Counted from the stretch's first letter, positions 1 to 13,889 are shown. The stretch: DNA of 64,000 nucleotides from Vespa crabro (GCF_910589235.1 NC_060964.1:7929207-7993206); one strand, 5' to 3'. Made by a program: numbers and translations. The notes: generated by a model not told the origin, from the letters alone.

Positions 1-592
1 TCGTTTTCATTTCGCCATTCGAGAATATTTCACCGAAGTGAACTATCGATAAATGGAACTTCGTATTAAAGTATTCAAAAGCGTAGCAGAGAGTTATCTA
101 CGCACAGTTGCTAAATTATGATTCGTGAAGATAGCAGAAGTGCGTTTTGTTGATTTTCTTTTTTAATTGTTTTTTGTTTTTTTCCTATTTTTCTTCTTTG
201 TTACATACTCCTTTTACTCTTTTTCTTTTTTCTTCGTTTTCTTTTTAATATTACTCCACCTAAATACATTTTCAACAGAATAGTTTGAGAGAGGAAGGGA
301 GGAAAAAAAAAAGGAAATAATCGACGTCTTCGAGAGGTTCTTCGCGTACGTTGATGTAACGAAGAGAATCGTGTATGCGAGTACCGAGGATATAAAAATT
401 TGATAGTGAGGCTCGTTTGATCGAGGAAACGTTACCTCCCTAAGCTATTCGCGTCACGGATACAGAGAATTACGAGATCGAAAGAGCGACGCTCGTAAAA
501 TTGTCGAGTTTATTGATCGCATCTCTCTGCAAAAATATGCATTCGTTGCGGATAAACTGCAGTCGACGCCTAGCTACGTTGAAGAAGAGACG

Positions 593-595
<3 letters not shown>

Positions 596-648
<53 letters not shown>
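596..648. repeat. (GA)n microsatellite
   Basis: About 26 uninterrupted dinucleotide units. A (CT)n array at 827-861 forms an inverted partner 180 bp downstream. Confidence 0.97.
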
Positions 649-651
<3 letters not shown>

Positions 652-823
652 AAAACCAACGTATACCGATACACATCGAATGTCTCTTTATTATTAATAT
701 GCAGTCGTACGGATGATTAAACGCGGCTTTACAGTCGTATTGGACGATAATTATTTGCGGCATAGTCATACCATGCCGATTTTCAAAACCGCAATCGACG
801 CGTTTCATACATGCCACTCTCCG

Positions 824-826
<3 letters not shown>

Positions 827-861
<35 letters not shown>
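827..861. repeat. (CT)n microsatellite
   Basis: About 17 uninterrupted units, inverted relative to 596-648. Confidence 0.97.
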
Positions 862-867
<6 letters not shown>

Positions 868-1047
868 TCGAGCTTAACCAAACGTAATCGTCCCGCTTCT
901 ACTATATTCTCCTATTCTCTTTCATGCTTCGTATCTCGTAGTTTCGCGTTTTAACTCCATGTTAAACATTCCTCAAACAAAGGACATTTTTTTTATTTGT
1001 GATTCGAAGAAAATTTCATAATCATTTAATAAAGCACATGTGAACTA

Positions 1048-1081
1048 TGTGTGTGTATATATATATATATATACACACACA
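1048..1081. repeat. Palindromic TG-TA-CA microsatellite
   Basis: (TG)4, (TA)n, (CA)4 form a perfect 34-bp self-complementary unit able to extrude a cruciform. Confidence 0.9.
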
Positions 1082-1196
1082 TACGTATATTGTTTAACTA
1101 ACACAAAACAGGCAGAGTACAGTATGATACCGTGAAAATTGATAACCCTGTAAAGTTTTCGTCGTTTCGCGAGACAATTTTGGCGATGAAATAAAA

Positions 1197-1352
1197 ATGG
1201 TCGCAGAGAGCTTAACGGTAAGCTTCAAAGGTAAATCGTTGCTTTCAATTCCGGGTGCAGCAGCACACTTTAGAAAAGCCGCAAACGCGAAAAAGCATTT
1301 CATCGGTTGGACGATGGAAACGGATCGTCCTGAAAATCGACGGAGAGCTTGA
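1197..1352 (+). CDS. Small ORF, 51 aa, uncertain
   Basis: An ATG at 1197 (aaaaATGG) opens 51 codons to TGA at 1350. It begins MVAESLTVSFKGKSLLSIPG and continues with Ala/Lys/Arg-rich sequence (AAAHFRKAANAKKHF). The block 1100-1370 is complex rather than repetitive. There is also an AG acceptor-like site at about 1254 and a donor-like ggtaagc at 1214, so it could hold exonic sequence in another frame. I see no family signature; a chance ORF is the most likely explanation. Confidence 0.1.
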   Translation: MVAESLTVSFKGKSLLSIPGAAAHFRKAANAKKHFIGWTMETDRPENRRRA

Positions 1353-2229
1353 CACGTCGAAAAAAAATAGAACAAAAGAACGCATATTAAAAAAAAAAAA
1401 AAATTGAAAAAAAAAAGATATATATATATATAAAAAACGAAAAACTACAGGAAAAAAAAAAAAAGAAAAAAAAGGAAAAAATGATTTCATCGCAGAAGGG
1501 GTTCTAGCCTCTTCTTTCTCGGAAGCGGATTTGACGGTGTGTGTAAACGAGAGGCTATGCATTTGAACGAACATCCAGCGAGTTTTTAACAATTCGAGGG
1601 GTCGATTCGATCGCATTATATCGTTTCATTTAAAGAGAAAAACAATAACAGAATATATCGTATATCTATATCTATTATTGATATATACCATTAGATTTTT
1701 AGGGAACAATATAGGGATGAAATATTAGACAAAAAGAGAAAGACAGAAGGGGCGGGGGGGGAGGAGAGGGAGAGGAAAAGAGAGATAAAGAGATGATTTA
1801 TTCTATCGAGTAGAACTTTATAACGATCGAAGAAGAACGACCAACTTTACTCCATGAATTTGGCTTATTACATTTTATTCCGATAGCAGAGCAAAAATAT
1901 AGCTTGTACTTATCGATTTCCACATTTGTGCTGTGCCAGCTAATGTAGAAGTTACAATCACGAGCTATGTACCTACGTATAATCTACGTACGTACGTACG
2001 TACACGGCAAATAAAGAAAGACGTATACATAAATAAATAGCTCGATTGATGGCTGCTTTGGAATTAGTTAGTTACACCGTCTGCGCGTCGAAAGGTAGAC
2101 GAGTGTAAAGGGTGCAAAGGGTTAATGCGGTGGCTTTCAGCAAGTTGGCTCTTTCAACGCAAAATGTAGAGGAAGGAGGAAGTGGAGGGAAAGGGAAATG
2201 TGCGTTACCGTGTCCTTTCATAGAGAGCG

Positions 2230-2260
<31 letters not shown>

Positions 2261-3803
2261 AGCCTAAAAATTCATCATCCAAGCTCTGGGAATCGCGATC
2301 GTCGGCTGCGTTTCGTTTTATCTATCCACCCTCTCCGTACGTTAGAGAATATAGTAACAGACAGCAAACCATCCAAGGCCCTTTCTCTTTTGCTCCCTGT
2401 TTGAACGGGTGCATCGAGACGAGCAAAGTCGAAGAGCGGCGAGTACGTGGGCCTTAGGGCAGGTTCGAAGTATAGGGGGCGACCACCACACTGTGGCACG
2501 TATTAATGCCCGGACTAGCGAGTAAAACGAATGATTTGTTAGGGTGCCTTAAGCTTCGTTACCGTGGCTTGCTATTACGGGGAAGGCAAATGGCGATGGT
2601 GTCGTGGGAGAAGGAGAAGGAGAAGAAGAGGAGACGAGAAGCAGCACCGAGGGAGATTGTTGAAGGAGAAGGAGAATAGAAGGAGAGGAGAGAACTACGA
2701 GACTACGCTCCCGTCTCATCTACTTGATTGCATTGGCCGGATTACAGCAGGGCTTTAACGCATCTCCCTTGGGACGCCTAGCGTGAAAACAAAAAGAGGA
2801 ATGAGCGCCGAAAAAAAGAAAGAGGCGGGAGTTTATACGAAGAAGGGAGAGCAAAAAAGAAAGAAAGGAAAAAAGAGGAAGAAGAAGAAGAAGAAGAAAG
2901 AAAAAGAGGAAATAAAGGAAAAGGGAAAAGGACCTGAAACCGCTTCTCTCCTTACTACCTTCTCTTCTCACTCTTCTCTTCTTATTTTCTTTTTCTTTCT
3001 CGACTTTTTTTTCTCCCTTTCCTTCATCCTCTTTTTCTTGTTCTTCTTCTCTTCTTCTTGTCCTTCTTTTTCTCTTTTATTCCTACGTCGTTCTTGTCGT
3101 CGTCGTCGTCGTTGTCTTTGGCTTCGAAGGTTAGCGCGGCTCGAATGAAATTTCCCTGAGAATAATTTTCACTTCCACCTTCTTCAACCACGATCTTTCT
3201 CCTTCCTCTTACCTAGCACATCTCCTCACCTTCTCCTCCTCCTACTCTTCTTCTTCTTTTCTTCTTTATAATTTAGCTTTTTTTTTATTTTTTCTTCTAC
3301 TATACACTCCCTTCGTCCGGTCAAACTCTTCCGTTCTCTGAAGAAATCGGAGACGCTTGCGGGCATTTGTTAATGTGATATGCGTGCGAATGAAGCAGGG
3401 ATTATTTTTTTTCCTCTTCTTCTTCCTTCCTACCTGTTTTTTCCTATTTTTTTCTCTTCCTTTTTTCTTTTTTTTTTCTTTTTATTTTTTTTTTCTTTTT
3501 TTTTTTCTTTTTTTTCTTTTTTTCTTTTCTTTTTTTGAGAAGAGCGAAAATGAGAGAAAGAGAGAGTGTGTATAGGCAAGAGAGGAGGGAGGAAGAGGAT
3601 TCGGATTAACTTAACTTTTTAGCACCACGAGCTTTTAAAGGCAGGCAGGACTCAAAGCGCGCGTTGGTGGGACCCTTTTGCTCGCGGATCAAAGCGGATA
3701 ATCTCGTTATCGTCCTGTTCTGACTAGCCTATGAAAAAGTTCTACGTTGTTGAATTTCATTTGCGAACGGACTTCTCTCCGCGTAAACCCATCGATCGAT
3801 TGC

Positions 3804-3840
<37 letters not shown>

Positions 3841-4309
3841 CTCTCTTTTTCCGTCTCTTTTTAACTTTCGCTTTGCTTTCCCGTCCACGGTTTGCCTCGC
3901 TTTTTCTGCGGTTCGATCGACCCTCCTCTCTCTCTCTTTCGCCTATATGGATTTAGGTTTGTACCTTGTAGAGTATTACTCGAGCGAACGATAGCCAAGT
4001 TGGCAACTTTTAACTTTCCTCTTCTTGCCGATTTCGTTCTCCTTAGAGAAGAACATCGGGCTTCAACGGTTTCTATTTTCGATAAGTGAGATTTCTCCAA
4101 TAAGGAACAGATTCGAAAGGACCCGCCATTGCTTTTGATTAGCTTCTCGACGCTAACATAAGTTTTTCTTTCTTTAATACCCTACTTTAACGCTATAACT
4201 CGAGTAAGTCTTCTCTTTCCTTTTGTTCTCTTCTCCCTCACTTTTCCCCCTGCCTCCCCTCGTCTCTCTTTTACTCTTTACACTGCATTTATCTGTATTT
4301 CTGTGTATA

Positions 4310-4357
<48 letters not shown>

Positions 4358-4698
4358 CGTATATAAAAACGTGAACTTCGTAGAATGGTAATTCCCTTTT
4401 ATTGTCAAAGTTACGAGTAAACTGTGTCCAGAAATTCTCGCAGTTAAGAGGGAGCTTATATCGTATATACACTATGTCGTTCCATTATACTGAGGTATCT
4501 CTTCGGTTTGACCCTATTCTAGCGGCATAATGAAAAAAGTACTTGCCAACGATCTCGAGCAAAGGGTAGTGGATACCTACTAGTCCGTTGTAACAAAACT
4601 TTCGCGCCATTTTCCTGCCGCGATTTTCTCTCACCACAAAATCACCCGCAGAACTTTTGTGTTGAAAGCGATAAAAAGAAAAAGGAAGACACACAAAA

Positions 4699-4748
<50 letters not shown>

Positions 4749-5419
4749 GAAAAGTGGAAGAACGAAGGAAGGAGAAGGGCAAGACCATTAACGTGATATC
4801 CGATCATAAATTACCTACGTACATATCGCTTTAATGATCTTTATCACAACGTTAGAAGTAATCGTTTCTATGTTTAGAATCTTTTCAAATGATTTCGAGC
4901 AGAATAATTAACGGTAAAAACAATCGACCGAGATGCTCATAGAATCGTTAACTCGAATCATTATTATTATTCAATTTGGTTCGAATTCTCTTCTTTAGTC
5001 ATTGTCGTCCAACCAGTGATCGACCAACCAACCAGTTTCGCACGACGAAGTTGCACCATGTTTTAAGCCATAAGACAGAAAGAGGAAGTCGTTTGTCCGA
5101 GGACGTCTGACAGACGAGAAGCGATAATGCGCGAGTCTGTCTCACTATGCCCTTCTCTCTCTCTCCCTCCCTCTCTCTTTCTCTATATATATATCTCTCC
5201 ATCTATCTATCTCCTTTACCAATATCCATCCATCTTTCTTGCTCTCTCAAAGGACAACGACGACGTTGTAAGGAGCAGTGTTTCTACTTACGAGCGCGTT
5301 CCAATCGATCGATCGATCGACTCGTTCGATTAAGGCCACCACCTCTCTCACAGCTGTGCTCGCCTATGCAAAGTATTAGTATTGGTATATAGAGACACTT
5401 TATATCGCGCACAAGTGTG

Positions 5420-5420
<1 letters not shown>

Positions 5421-5452
<32 letters not shown>
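5421..5452. repeat. (TG)n microsatellite
   Basis: About 15 tg units, ending tgtgcacgcg. TG/CA arrays are rare here (others at 59178-59207 and 28088-28112). Confidence 0.97.
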
Positions 5453-5453
<1 letters not shown>

Positions 5454-5778
5454 ACGCGATATAGTAACAGACGCTCGTAAAACAGCTGTGGTCGAAGGTT
5501 TTCGCGGCAACGAGTGGTGGCACAACTCCGAACGGGCACGTGCCTACGAAACGGCTGCTTTTGTTACGTTACCAAGCTTATGGCAGATGTTGCCTTCGGT
5601 GTGTCGACGAGTCGACTCTCGATTATTCGTAGGCCCTTCGAGAGAAAGAAAAAGAAAGACCATGACATAGAGGAAAGCTGTAAAGAACTCGACCCCTTAC
5701 TTACTTGCTGCGCCACGGGTAATTCGAGACAAATTATTATATGTGCCTTTATACGTCTTCTATTCTATGTACATATAC

Positions 5779-5822
<44 letters not shown>

Positions 5823-6747
5823 CGTCAACACGCTTGTGCATATCGTACGCATTTGTATTGGTGACGGTACATTAAACGAATCACATACCTACATATTTTC
5901 CAATTGGTATGTAATACGTTCCCTGCGGAATGCATTTGTCAGAATTCATTTTCGTTCCTCCCGTTTGTTCCAATTTTGTAAAGCTAATTTTTACTGAAAA
6001 AAATTGCATTAACAGAGAAATTTTTTTCGTTTTAATTATTCCGATTGAAATCGAACGGGGGAATATTTTCAACTTGTTGTTGCTACGTTCAACGTCATGG
6101 CGACGTTTTTGTGTTTGGTTTGGAATTATCCGGTACTTTAATCGTGGAGAAAAAGTATGGGATTTATGGCGGATATACATTTTATTAACACCGTCTTCCT
6201 TTTATAATCGATTTAATCTTGCCGCGCTCGCGAGAATACCGGGATCGTTAATTTTCCGTAACGCAAGAGAGCACAGCCGTTTTCTCTATAAATTTATTCC
6301 TTAACTATTCTATAATCTTAAGCACTGTCATGAATCCGTAATTAGCTTAATAAACGGCTCGGTAAGCAAAGTGCTCGTTTTCTCGAGGAATTCGTTACTA
6401 TCGTATTTAAGTGCGACAGTGGTAGAATAGCTAATAGGATATTATACCTACTATCGTGGTTACTATCGTGACGATCCGAAATAGCGATTCGACTGCCTTG
6501 TTTTACCGATATACTAGAATACAACGTAGACGTTGTTGAAACACTGTCATATTACTATTTTACTTTTTTTTTTATTTTTTTGTCATTTTCTTTCTCTTGC
6601 TTTCCATTCACGTGAAATTCTACGAATAGTCACGATATTCGTCAAAATAAATAAATAAATAAATATTATCGAATAAGTTAGTAATATATAGGCATTTAAA
6701 GTCGAACGAGTTTTTCATCTCTTTTTAAGTACTTAAGAGATATATAC

Positions 6748-6783
<36 letters not shown>

Positions 6784-8437
6784 TAACAACCTGCTCTCGC
6801 TTTAATGTATCTTAAAACAGAAGAGGAGTAAAATCTCGAGAATATTTCCTCGTCGTTGAGCTACCTTAATGAATCATACAGTTGAACGTAACGAAGGAGA
6901 GGAAACGAGGTCGGAAGAGAAAGAATTACGTCTTGGTTGGACGGCTTAATCGAGTCGTCAAAAACGAGAGTGGGAATTTGAAATTCCATCTCGTGGTCCA
7001 TCACGATTTCATAAGAGAGCGCGAAATATTCCAACCTTTCCTCCATCTCCGTCTATCTGTCTTTTTCACGTACACATAGATATATGTAGAGGTATATGTG
7101 GCTACCTTATATGCACACATGCTCGTACACACTTATAACGGTTGATCGAGCTTTGTATTTCGATGATGTAAAAAAATATTCGACCCTTCAGCGAATAGCG
7201 GTCGATTTTTTTGTTTTGTTTTTTTTCTCTCGTTCTTTTTCAAAGTAAAATTGCGAAACACGGCGATGAAAATTGGAGACTACGCTTGGTAATACCAAAC
7301 GCGAGTAATTCCGTTGAGGATTACGTGCACGCCCGTGAAAATGACTCACGAAAGCCTTCCAGCGCCGTTTGTTGTTACGCGAACTTTTCACGCTTAGAAA
7401 TATCTCGTACGTTATGTGTATAACGACGACGTTGAAAAATGACACGTCTCTTTCTCCTTACTAACCCTCTCTTTCTCTTAAACAAATACTTATCTTTAAG
7501 AAGACGTTTGTCGCAAGCTTTCACGACGGCTGCCTGTTTAACTCTTAAATTTTACGTTTCCTTCTTGGTTTGAGTTTCTTTTTTTTTTCTCTCTCTCTCT
7601 CTCTCTCCCTTTTCCTATTTCTATTTTCTTTTTTTACGCAGGACACGCTCGTTCGTTAATTGCACATATTTTCACGTAATATCTCTGAGAGATGATAAAG
7701 GGAAAAGGATAAACAAAAAACAAAAAGAAGAAGAAGGAAGAAAAAGAGAAACGACGACTATGAATGAGTTTTGTTCTCACAGTCATCGTTGAAAAGTTTC
7801 TAAGCGTTAGATGCAACTCTTATAACGTGAGAAGAATCGTTAATGCATTTTGAATTGAGATCCAGGTGTGTTTCAACGAAGCTTCCATCATTTGAAATAC
7901 ATTACAAGACTTGGGCAGACAGTAGGACGACAAGCCCACCCTCTCCCATCGTGTTATTATCGTATTAAGCTTTATTCTTATTTCCCTCTTAGACATTATA
8001 ACGTATCTTGTATTTACCTCGGTAAATTTAAAAGACCGTTTACACTTTCATACATACATAAATACATACGGCTTATGAATTGTTTTCCTTTTGAGAACGG
8101 CTCGTTAGGAGCCAACACGAAGAGACAAGAATAAAGTACTTACCTATGTATCTTTTTCTTCGAAATTTTAAAATTCTCTAGTCTTCGCGAGAAATACTCT
8201 CGTCGGAGTAATGTACCGTGTATCACGTAATGGTTTAAGGAAACGAAGAAGAAGAACTAGAAGAAGTCTAAGAAGAAGAAGAAGGAGAGAAAAGAAAGTA
8301 AGAAAGAAAAGTAGGGAAAAAGAAAAGCCGTTCGACTATTTACATGCATTCTCGTTATTAGAGTAAATCAAGCTTAATTCCCTCGTCGTGGCTACGAAAA
8401 TGCGGGCCATAGTTTAGCGTTAAAATATTAGCGGCTG

Positions 8438-8472
<35 letters not shown>

Positions 8473-8553
8473 TAACGGCATACAACGCGTTCTCGTGAAA
8501 GCCGTCGTGGCTTCAACTAGTCGTGAGATAAAAAGGAGAGAGTCTACTCTCTT

Positions 8554-8556
<3 letters not shown>

Positions 8557-8604
<48 letters not shown>
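8557..8604. repeat. (CT)n microsatellite with (GA)n partner
   Basis: 24 ct units. A (GA)n at 8440-8468 lies about 90 bp upstream, so the pair can fold as a large hairpin. Confidence 0.97.
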
Positions 8605-8606
<2 letters not shown>

Positions 8607-9806
8607 ACCTTTTACGTGGCGAGAAGCTGCGGGTTTCAGGATCCATCTCCAACGCCAAGCCGAAAATTTCTCTTCCTCCTCCTTTTTCCTGTTTATATAT
8701 CGCTTTTCCACCCCTCTAATCTCAGAACTACCACCACCATCACCACCACCACTCTCGTGTATTTTCAGCGTCGGTAAATCCATCGGCCAAGCGAGAAAGC
8801 GTTAGATTATATGCGGGCATCATTTCGTTCGTCCGACTACGAACGTACGTCCTGCCCTTTATCTACTTCCTAACTATCTAATAGATATCTATTCTCGAGA
8901 TCGAACGGAAATGCGTTTTTTTATCCTCTTTTACTACTTTTTCTTCCTTTCTTTCCTTTCTTCCTTCCTTCCTTCTCTCTCCCTCCCACTTTTTCCTTCC
9001 TTCCTGGCTTCCTTCATTCTTTTCTTCCTCACGAAATCGTAAAATATATCAGCGACACTTATATTCGCTCGAGTACCTTCGACTACCTTTTTCGTTTTCC
9101 CCATTCTTTTCTTTTCTTTTCGTTTTTTTTTTTTTTTTCTTTTTCTCCTTTTTTCTTTCTCTCCGTTGAAGAAAAGAGAGCGGTACGAGGTGGCTAAAGC
9201 AGGTGGCACGAATCGTTCGAACCGAACGGAAGCAAACCGAGCGGTGAATTTTTATCCAAAGCGAACGGATTCTTCCTTATTCTTTTTCTTTTACTTTTTC
9301 TTCGTTCTTTTTTTTCTCCCGTAACTATCCAAGATACAGATAGAGATAGATAGAAAAAGTAAGAGAGAGAGAGAGAGAGAGAGAGAAAAGAAGGAAGCTT
9401 TGCCTTTCCAACGTAGGAAAGATCTTATCGACTAATTGGAACACCGTGCGAGAGGGGCTACCGAGGTTTCCTCTCAAAAGGTGGTGGCGTCTCCTCAACT
9501 TTTATACAACTACAGCTTCCCCTTTTCTTCGCGTTAACCGACAGCCACCTAATTACGATTCCTTTTCTCTTTTACCTTCTCCCTTTTTCTTCCTTTTCTT
9601 TCCTTTTTGGTCAAAATTACCGGGCCTGCACAAACACTTTGGAGAAAGAGAAACATAAGAAAGGGAAAAAAAGAGAGATCGATATAGATAAAGAAAAAAA
9701 ATGTTGAATGTATAAAGGAGAAAGGAACGCAAGTAGAGAAAATTATCGTTTATCGCGATAATCTCTTCCCCCCCCCCTTGAACCCCCTTGAAAAAAATTA
9801 TTATTA

Positions 9807-9864
<58 letters not shown>
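9807..9864. repeat. Compound (CT)n-(CTAT)n
   Basis: A ct run grades into eight ctat tetramers. Confidence 0.97.
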
Positions 9865-9865
<1 letters not shown>

Positions 9866-10623
9866 ACTCTATACCTAGATTTTATCGATTAATTAGACGT
9901 CCCATGCAAAAGATTCGTTTGTATGATTTTACAAAAGTCGAGAGAAAGATCGATCTCCTTCGAACATTTTCCATTTGTTCTCAAGGAATCAAAGTCGCAA
10001 CGTCATAAATGATTTGCTTTCGACCTAACGAGTTTATCTTACATAAAATTGAAGAAGACCTTGAACTATTATGAGATCGAAGGGAATTGTGTGAGCATTC
10101 GAATCGATGATTTCTACTTAAATATTACTTAATACTTTTCACGATATCACCATTTGTAAAGATTAAAGATCGATCCTTGAGGTGATCTTTCGTTATCACG
10201 TCGATTTTTATCCGGATAATGTCAAAGCTAATAATAAATTAGTTATCGCCCGTGTCACAGGATAAAAGTATGAAACAAAAAAAGAAAAGTTGATTTCAAG
10301 AATTAATTCCATCGAAAACGAAGCTCAAGTGAAAACATATGAAATCGTTCGATAGGTTTATTGACGTAGATATAGAAGGGTAAAAAAAAGGGGGTTGCTA
10401 TTGACCAACGTTAAAACTAGAAACTGATTCGTTACGCTCTTCGGTCATCGTTACTCGTCACTACTCGTTATCATCGTTTATTTTTATTTTTAATAAACTT
10501 CGACGCTTTTGCAAAGGTTTTTTCTAATTCGCGAAAGAGAAAAGGTCCAAAAAAAAAAAAAGAAGAAGAAAAAACAACAAACAAAACGAAACGAAAAAAA
10601 AAGAAAAGCATAGGCAAGTCCCC

Positions 10624-10666
10624 CAACGGTCTAAAGGATTTGCGAGCTTTTGCAACGGGACCGTTG
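10624..10666. repeat. 8-bp inverted repeat with 27-nt spacer
   Basis: CAACGGTC at 10624-10631 and GACCGTTG at 10659-10666, between two poly-purine tracts. Confidence 0.4.
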
Positions 10667-11703
10667 TTGGTGTAATGAACTCTCCTGTGAAAAAAAAAAA
10701 GAAGAACGAAAAAAAGGAGAAAGAAAGAAAAAAAAAAGGAAAAACAATAATTAAAGCGGTCCGTTCCAGTTAATGTTCTCCCTTAAGCGTTGGTACAGCT
10801 CGGTTAAAGGGGAATTAAAATCCCCCTGGATCTAGCGCGTAGGGAGAAAGAGTTAAGCCCTGCTAACGAATCTCGTGCTAAGCCATAAAGCGCGTTGTTA
10901 CCGTATTTCGAAGTCCGATACGATTCGCGCGACCCTTTGCGATATTATCTTCGGAATAGGGCCAAACTTGGCTTCCATTTAAATTGGGTCGAACTCGTGT
11001 CCCCTCGTCCGTCCTGATCGTCGTCGTCGTCGTCGTGAGGACACGATCAACTAAGAAACTTTGAAATACGAAATTCATGAATACTATTACTGGTACTATT
11101 ACTGGCTGCTTGTGATACCGGCGGTGCTGGTACTGGTGCTATTGCTACTACATTTACTTTTCGTCCCGTTCGATGATATAATAATTATGAGAGAAAATTA
11201 GCGGTCATTTTCACCAGCGGCAAACGATAAAATGAATTAATAGAGAAGTTTATCGAGTACCGATAAATCTCGTCGGGTCAATCCGATCTCAATCGGATTT
11301 ACGCCTCCGACGGTGGAAACGATTCGAAATATTCCCTGAGAGGGTTCGAAAGAGGAGGATAGAAGGGAAGGTTGGGACTGGCACTGATGGTGGAGAAGGA
11401 GGAGGAACTATAAAGTTGCTTCATTTAAAGTCAACCCGCATTTGCCTTTCGTCCTTTATCGATAATATACCTAGTACTCGACGAAACAGTGGTAATTAAA
11501 AGGAAATAACGAGCTCGAGAGAAGAGGGGAAAGGAAGAACTTAAACCCCTTCAACGAAGTTAAGCTCCGTTAACGAATGTTATCGAGGAACATTGTGGAA
11601 AGATGTAAATATCACATTTCAATCTGTGATACGTCATTTTATTTTCCCTTCGTATTAGCTTATCCTTTTTATATACGGATTTATATACATTTTTCTTATT
11701 TCT

Positions 11704-11705
<2 letters not shown>

Positions 11706-11759
<54 letters not shown>

Positions 11760-11772
11760 TCTCTCTCTCTCT
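11706..11772. repeat. Long (CT)n microsatellite
   Basis: More than 60 bp of ct with one ccct interruption, followed by a ctgtctgt variant tail. A textbook-quality acceptor (cacctatttccag, ending 11821) follows, but no usable donor was found after it. Confidence 0.97.
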
Positions 11773-12550
11773 TTCTCTGTCTGTCTCTGTCTCTGCCTGT
11801 TTCATCTTCACCTATTTCCAGCTGACCTGATATCAACGCCTGTACTTTCACGCGACAGCGAGCATAAGCGCGAGGCTTCTGACAAAACAAACTTTAGGAT
11901 TATCTCGACGAAGTATTTCTATCGCTATATAGCTGTTTCTAATTTTATATGTATTTCTAGAATTGACGATGGAATTCTATGTTAACGAATTGATGTTATC
12001 GATTAATTCCAAAAACCGAACTCAACTCGATGAAACGTGATTTATTTATTTATTCATATTTATTCTATCAATTATGATTGATATAAAGTTCGTTTTAATT
12101 ACATTCGAACGTCAAATTACTAGGAAGATTTTTAATAAAATAAAGAAAAAAAAAAAAAATGAAAAAAAATGAAAAGAAGAAAAACGAGATGTTTTGGAAA
12201 AAAAAAAAAACAAATAAAAATCCAAGCCGACGACGAATCTCTTCTTGCTTATGCACCGTGGAATAGAATGTAAAAGTCGTCGTGTACGTCGATAATATAA
12301 GAAGTATCGCCTGACCCTTTTTTTAACTTTTGAATCATCGATCGATATCATAGTACTGCGGGTGTGTACCACGACTTGTTTGCATACGCTTACCTTCGTC
12401 GTCGCTCATGTAACTTTCCTATCTCGTTTAAATTTGCCTTCCAAATACATCAATCTAGTCTTTATGAACTTAACTACCGCGCGACACACGCACACGACAG
12501 TACCCGTACATGTTATACTATTATTATCACTATATATGTGTGAGTATATA

Positions 12551-12584
<34 letters not shown>

Positions 12585-13112
12585 TAGCTGACGGCCATTG
12601 AATGTAGTAATAGAATAAAATAGAGAAAAAAATTATAAAGACAAGAGTGTTCGATCCTATTATTTTTCTCCTATCTTTCGTTGATCGTTCTTAACAATTT
12701 ATTATAGGTAATATAAAAAAATAAAAGTTTATTTCTGACCGGCCATATCCTTGGTACGTGACACAGAGAAAGCGTTGAATTCTTTCCCTTTCGTCGTCGT
12801 TGTCGTCGTCGTCGTCTCGTTTCTTCGTGTCATTAGCTACCTTTCTTCCAGAACCCTTCTTCTTCTTTTTCCTCTTCTTCTTTCTCTCGCATCTCGAAAA
12901 GATCACTTCGTGACCCCTCGGAAATTCCCTTGAAAAGGGAACGATCTCTATTCTACTGCTGGTCGACTACCAGTTTAAAACGAGATCTTATGAATTCGAT
13001 AGTTCTTTATCAATGACAAAATTATAAAATTAGTGTAATTATGAAATTCTACTTCGAGAAACATATGACTATAAATTGAAATCAATGCATAAATGAGTAT
13101 TCGCATTGCATG

Positions 13113-13167
<55 letters not shown>

Positions 13168-13228
13168 CTATTATTGTTATTATCATTATCATCATTATAA
13201 TTATTATTATCGATATTATTTTCATCAT
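13113..13228. repeat. (ATT)n trinucleotide array
   Basis: Pure attatt to about 13158, then units with C and G changes. Translates as Tyr-rich or Asn-rich runs. Confidence 0.95.
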
Positions 13229-13644
13229 TGTTACCTAGCACAAAATTATACGTCGATCGTCATTCTTCCTTCGACACATTCAATTTATTCGGGCTAACAT
13301 CATTATTATCTACCGTAGTTATATATACTAGGTTAGATACAAAGTTAGCCGGCATAAAACGTGTAACTGATAGAGGACGAAAAGTCGTTTCCGCTTCCTC
13401 TAACGAGAAATCTCGAAAACGCGCGAAGATCTCTCTAGAGAAGACAGACTATATATATATATATATATATATATCACGTATATGGTATATATACATAGAT
13501 ACTATACTATATATGTACATCGCAGGTCGTTACCGAGGAACGACTGTGGTAGCAATGGAGATAGACGGAGATACGAGTAGCTGAGCCGTATACATCACGG
13601 CACAGGTATAGAAGTCACGAATGAAATTCGCTGGAAGTCTTCTT

Positions 13645-13680
<36 letters not shown>

Positions 13681-13874
13681 CCCCTCTCTCCCTCTCTCTC
13701 TCCCTTTCTCGTGAAAGTCGCCAATTCTGGAGCGCGAACACGTACGATCATAAGTCTCAATACGGAATAAGTACGAACGAAGCCATCTTTCTGGACCGCA
13801 ACGGTAGGATCGGGCAACAAAGAATGGTTGCTCTTGTCTGGATATCTCTTTTCTCTCTTTCTCTCACTCCCCAG

Positions 13875-13889
13875 TTATATTCTTCTACA
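13875..13889 (+). CDS. Possible 15-nt microexon
   Basis: A strong-looking acceptor (ctctcactccccag, ending 13874) is followed 15 bases later by a strong donor (ACA|gtgagtcg, GT at 13890). Fifteen bases keep any reading frame (for example LYSST). The acceptor tract comes from a CT-rich repeat, so this needs transcript support. Confidence 0.1.

Larger units (their letters stand above)
1..5000. other. No supported gene; microsatellites and pyrimidine-rich DNA
   Basis: Apart from the items listed separately: poly-T/C 150-245, poly-A 1390-1480, GA-rich 1733-1790, acgt repeats 1984-2003, (GA)n 2222-2261, purine-rich 2600-2700 and 2790-2930, a long T/C tract 2940-3110, T-rich 3400-3540, (CT)n 3807-3838, (TA)n 4314-4351, (GA)n 4699-4744. 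A higher-complexity strip at 2280-2560 has no readable gene. A donor-like gagtaagtc at 4204 has no matching acceptor. Confidence 0.85.
5001..10000. other. No supported gene; mixed complex and repeat DNA
   Basis: Complex strip 5460-5680 (open on + but not recognised), (TA)n 5785-5817 and 6750-6780, moderately complex AT-rich DNA 5880-6540 and 6850-7440, gaagaa-rich 8250-8320, (GA)n 8440-8468, C/T-rich 8930-9160 with ttcc repeats, (GA)n 9363-9386. At 8135-8145 the minus strand shows a strong donor-like word (ATAG|gtaagtac), but no convincing acceptor lies upstream of it. Confidence 0.85.

Noticed and set aside
470..817. Open frames running through CT/GA arrays (here and at dozens of other places)
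   Set aside because: SLSLSL, RERERE, YIYIYI and FFF translations reflect dinucleotide or homopolymer repeats, which lack stop codons; they are not genes.
8146..8180. Minus-strand exon ending ATAG|gtaagtac
   Set aside because: Near-consensus donor, but the upstream sequence gives stops in most frames and only a poor acceptor. A similar word at 53376-53384 lies in a tac/cat repeat, so it recurs by chance.
11822..11985. Exon after the excellent acceptor cacctatttccag
   Set aside because: One frame stays open for about 50 codons, but no acceptable 5' splice site follows and the acceptor tract is just the end of a CT array.
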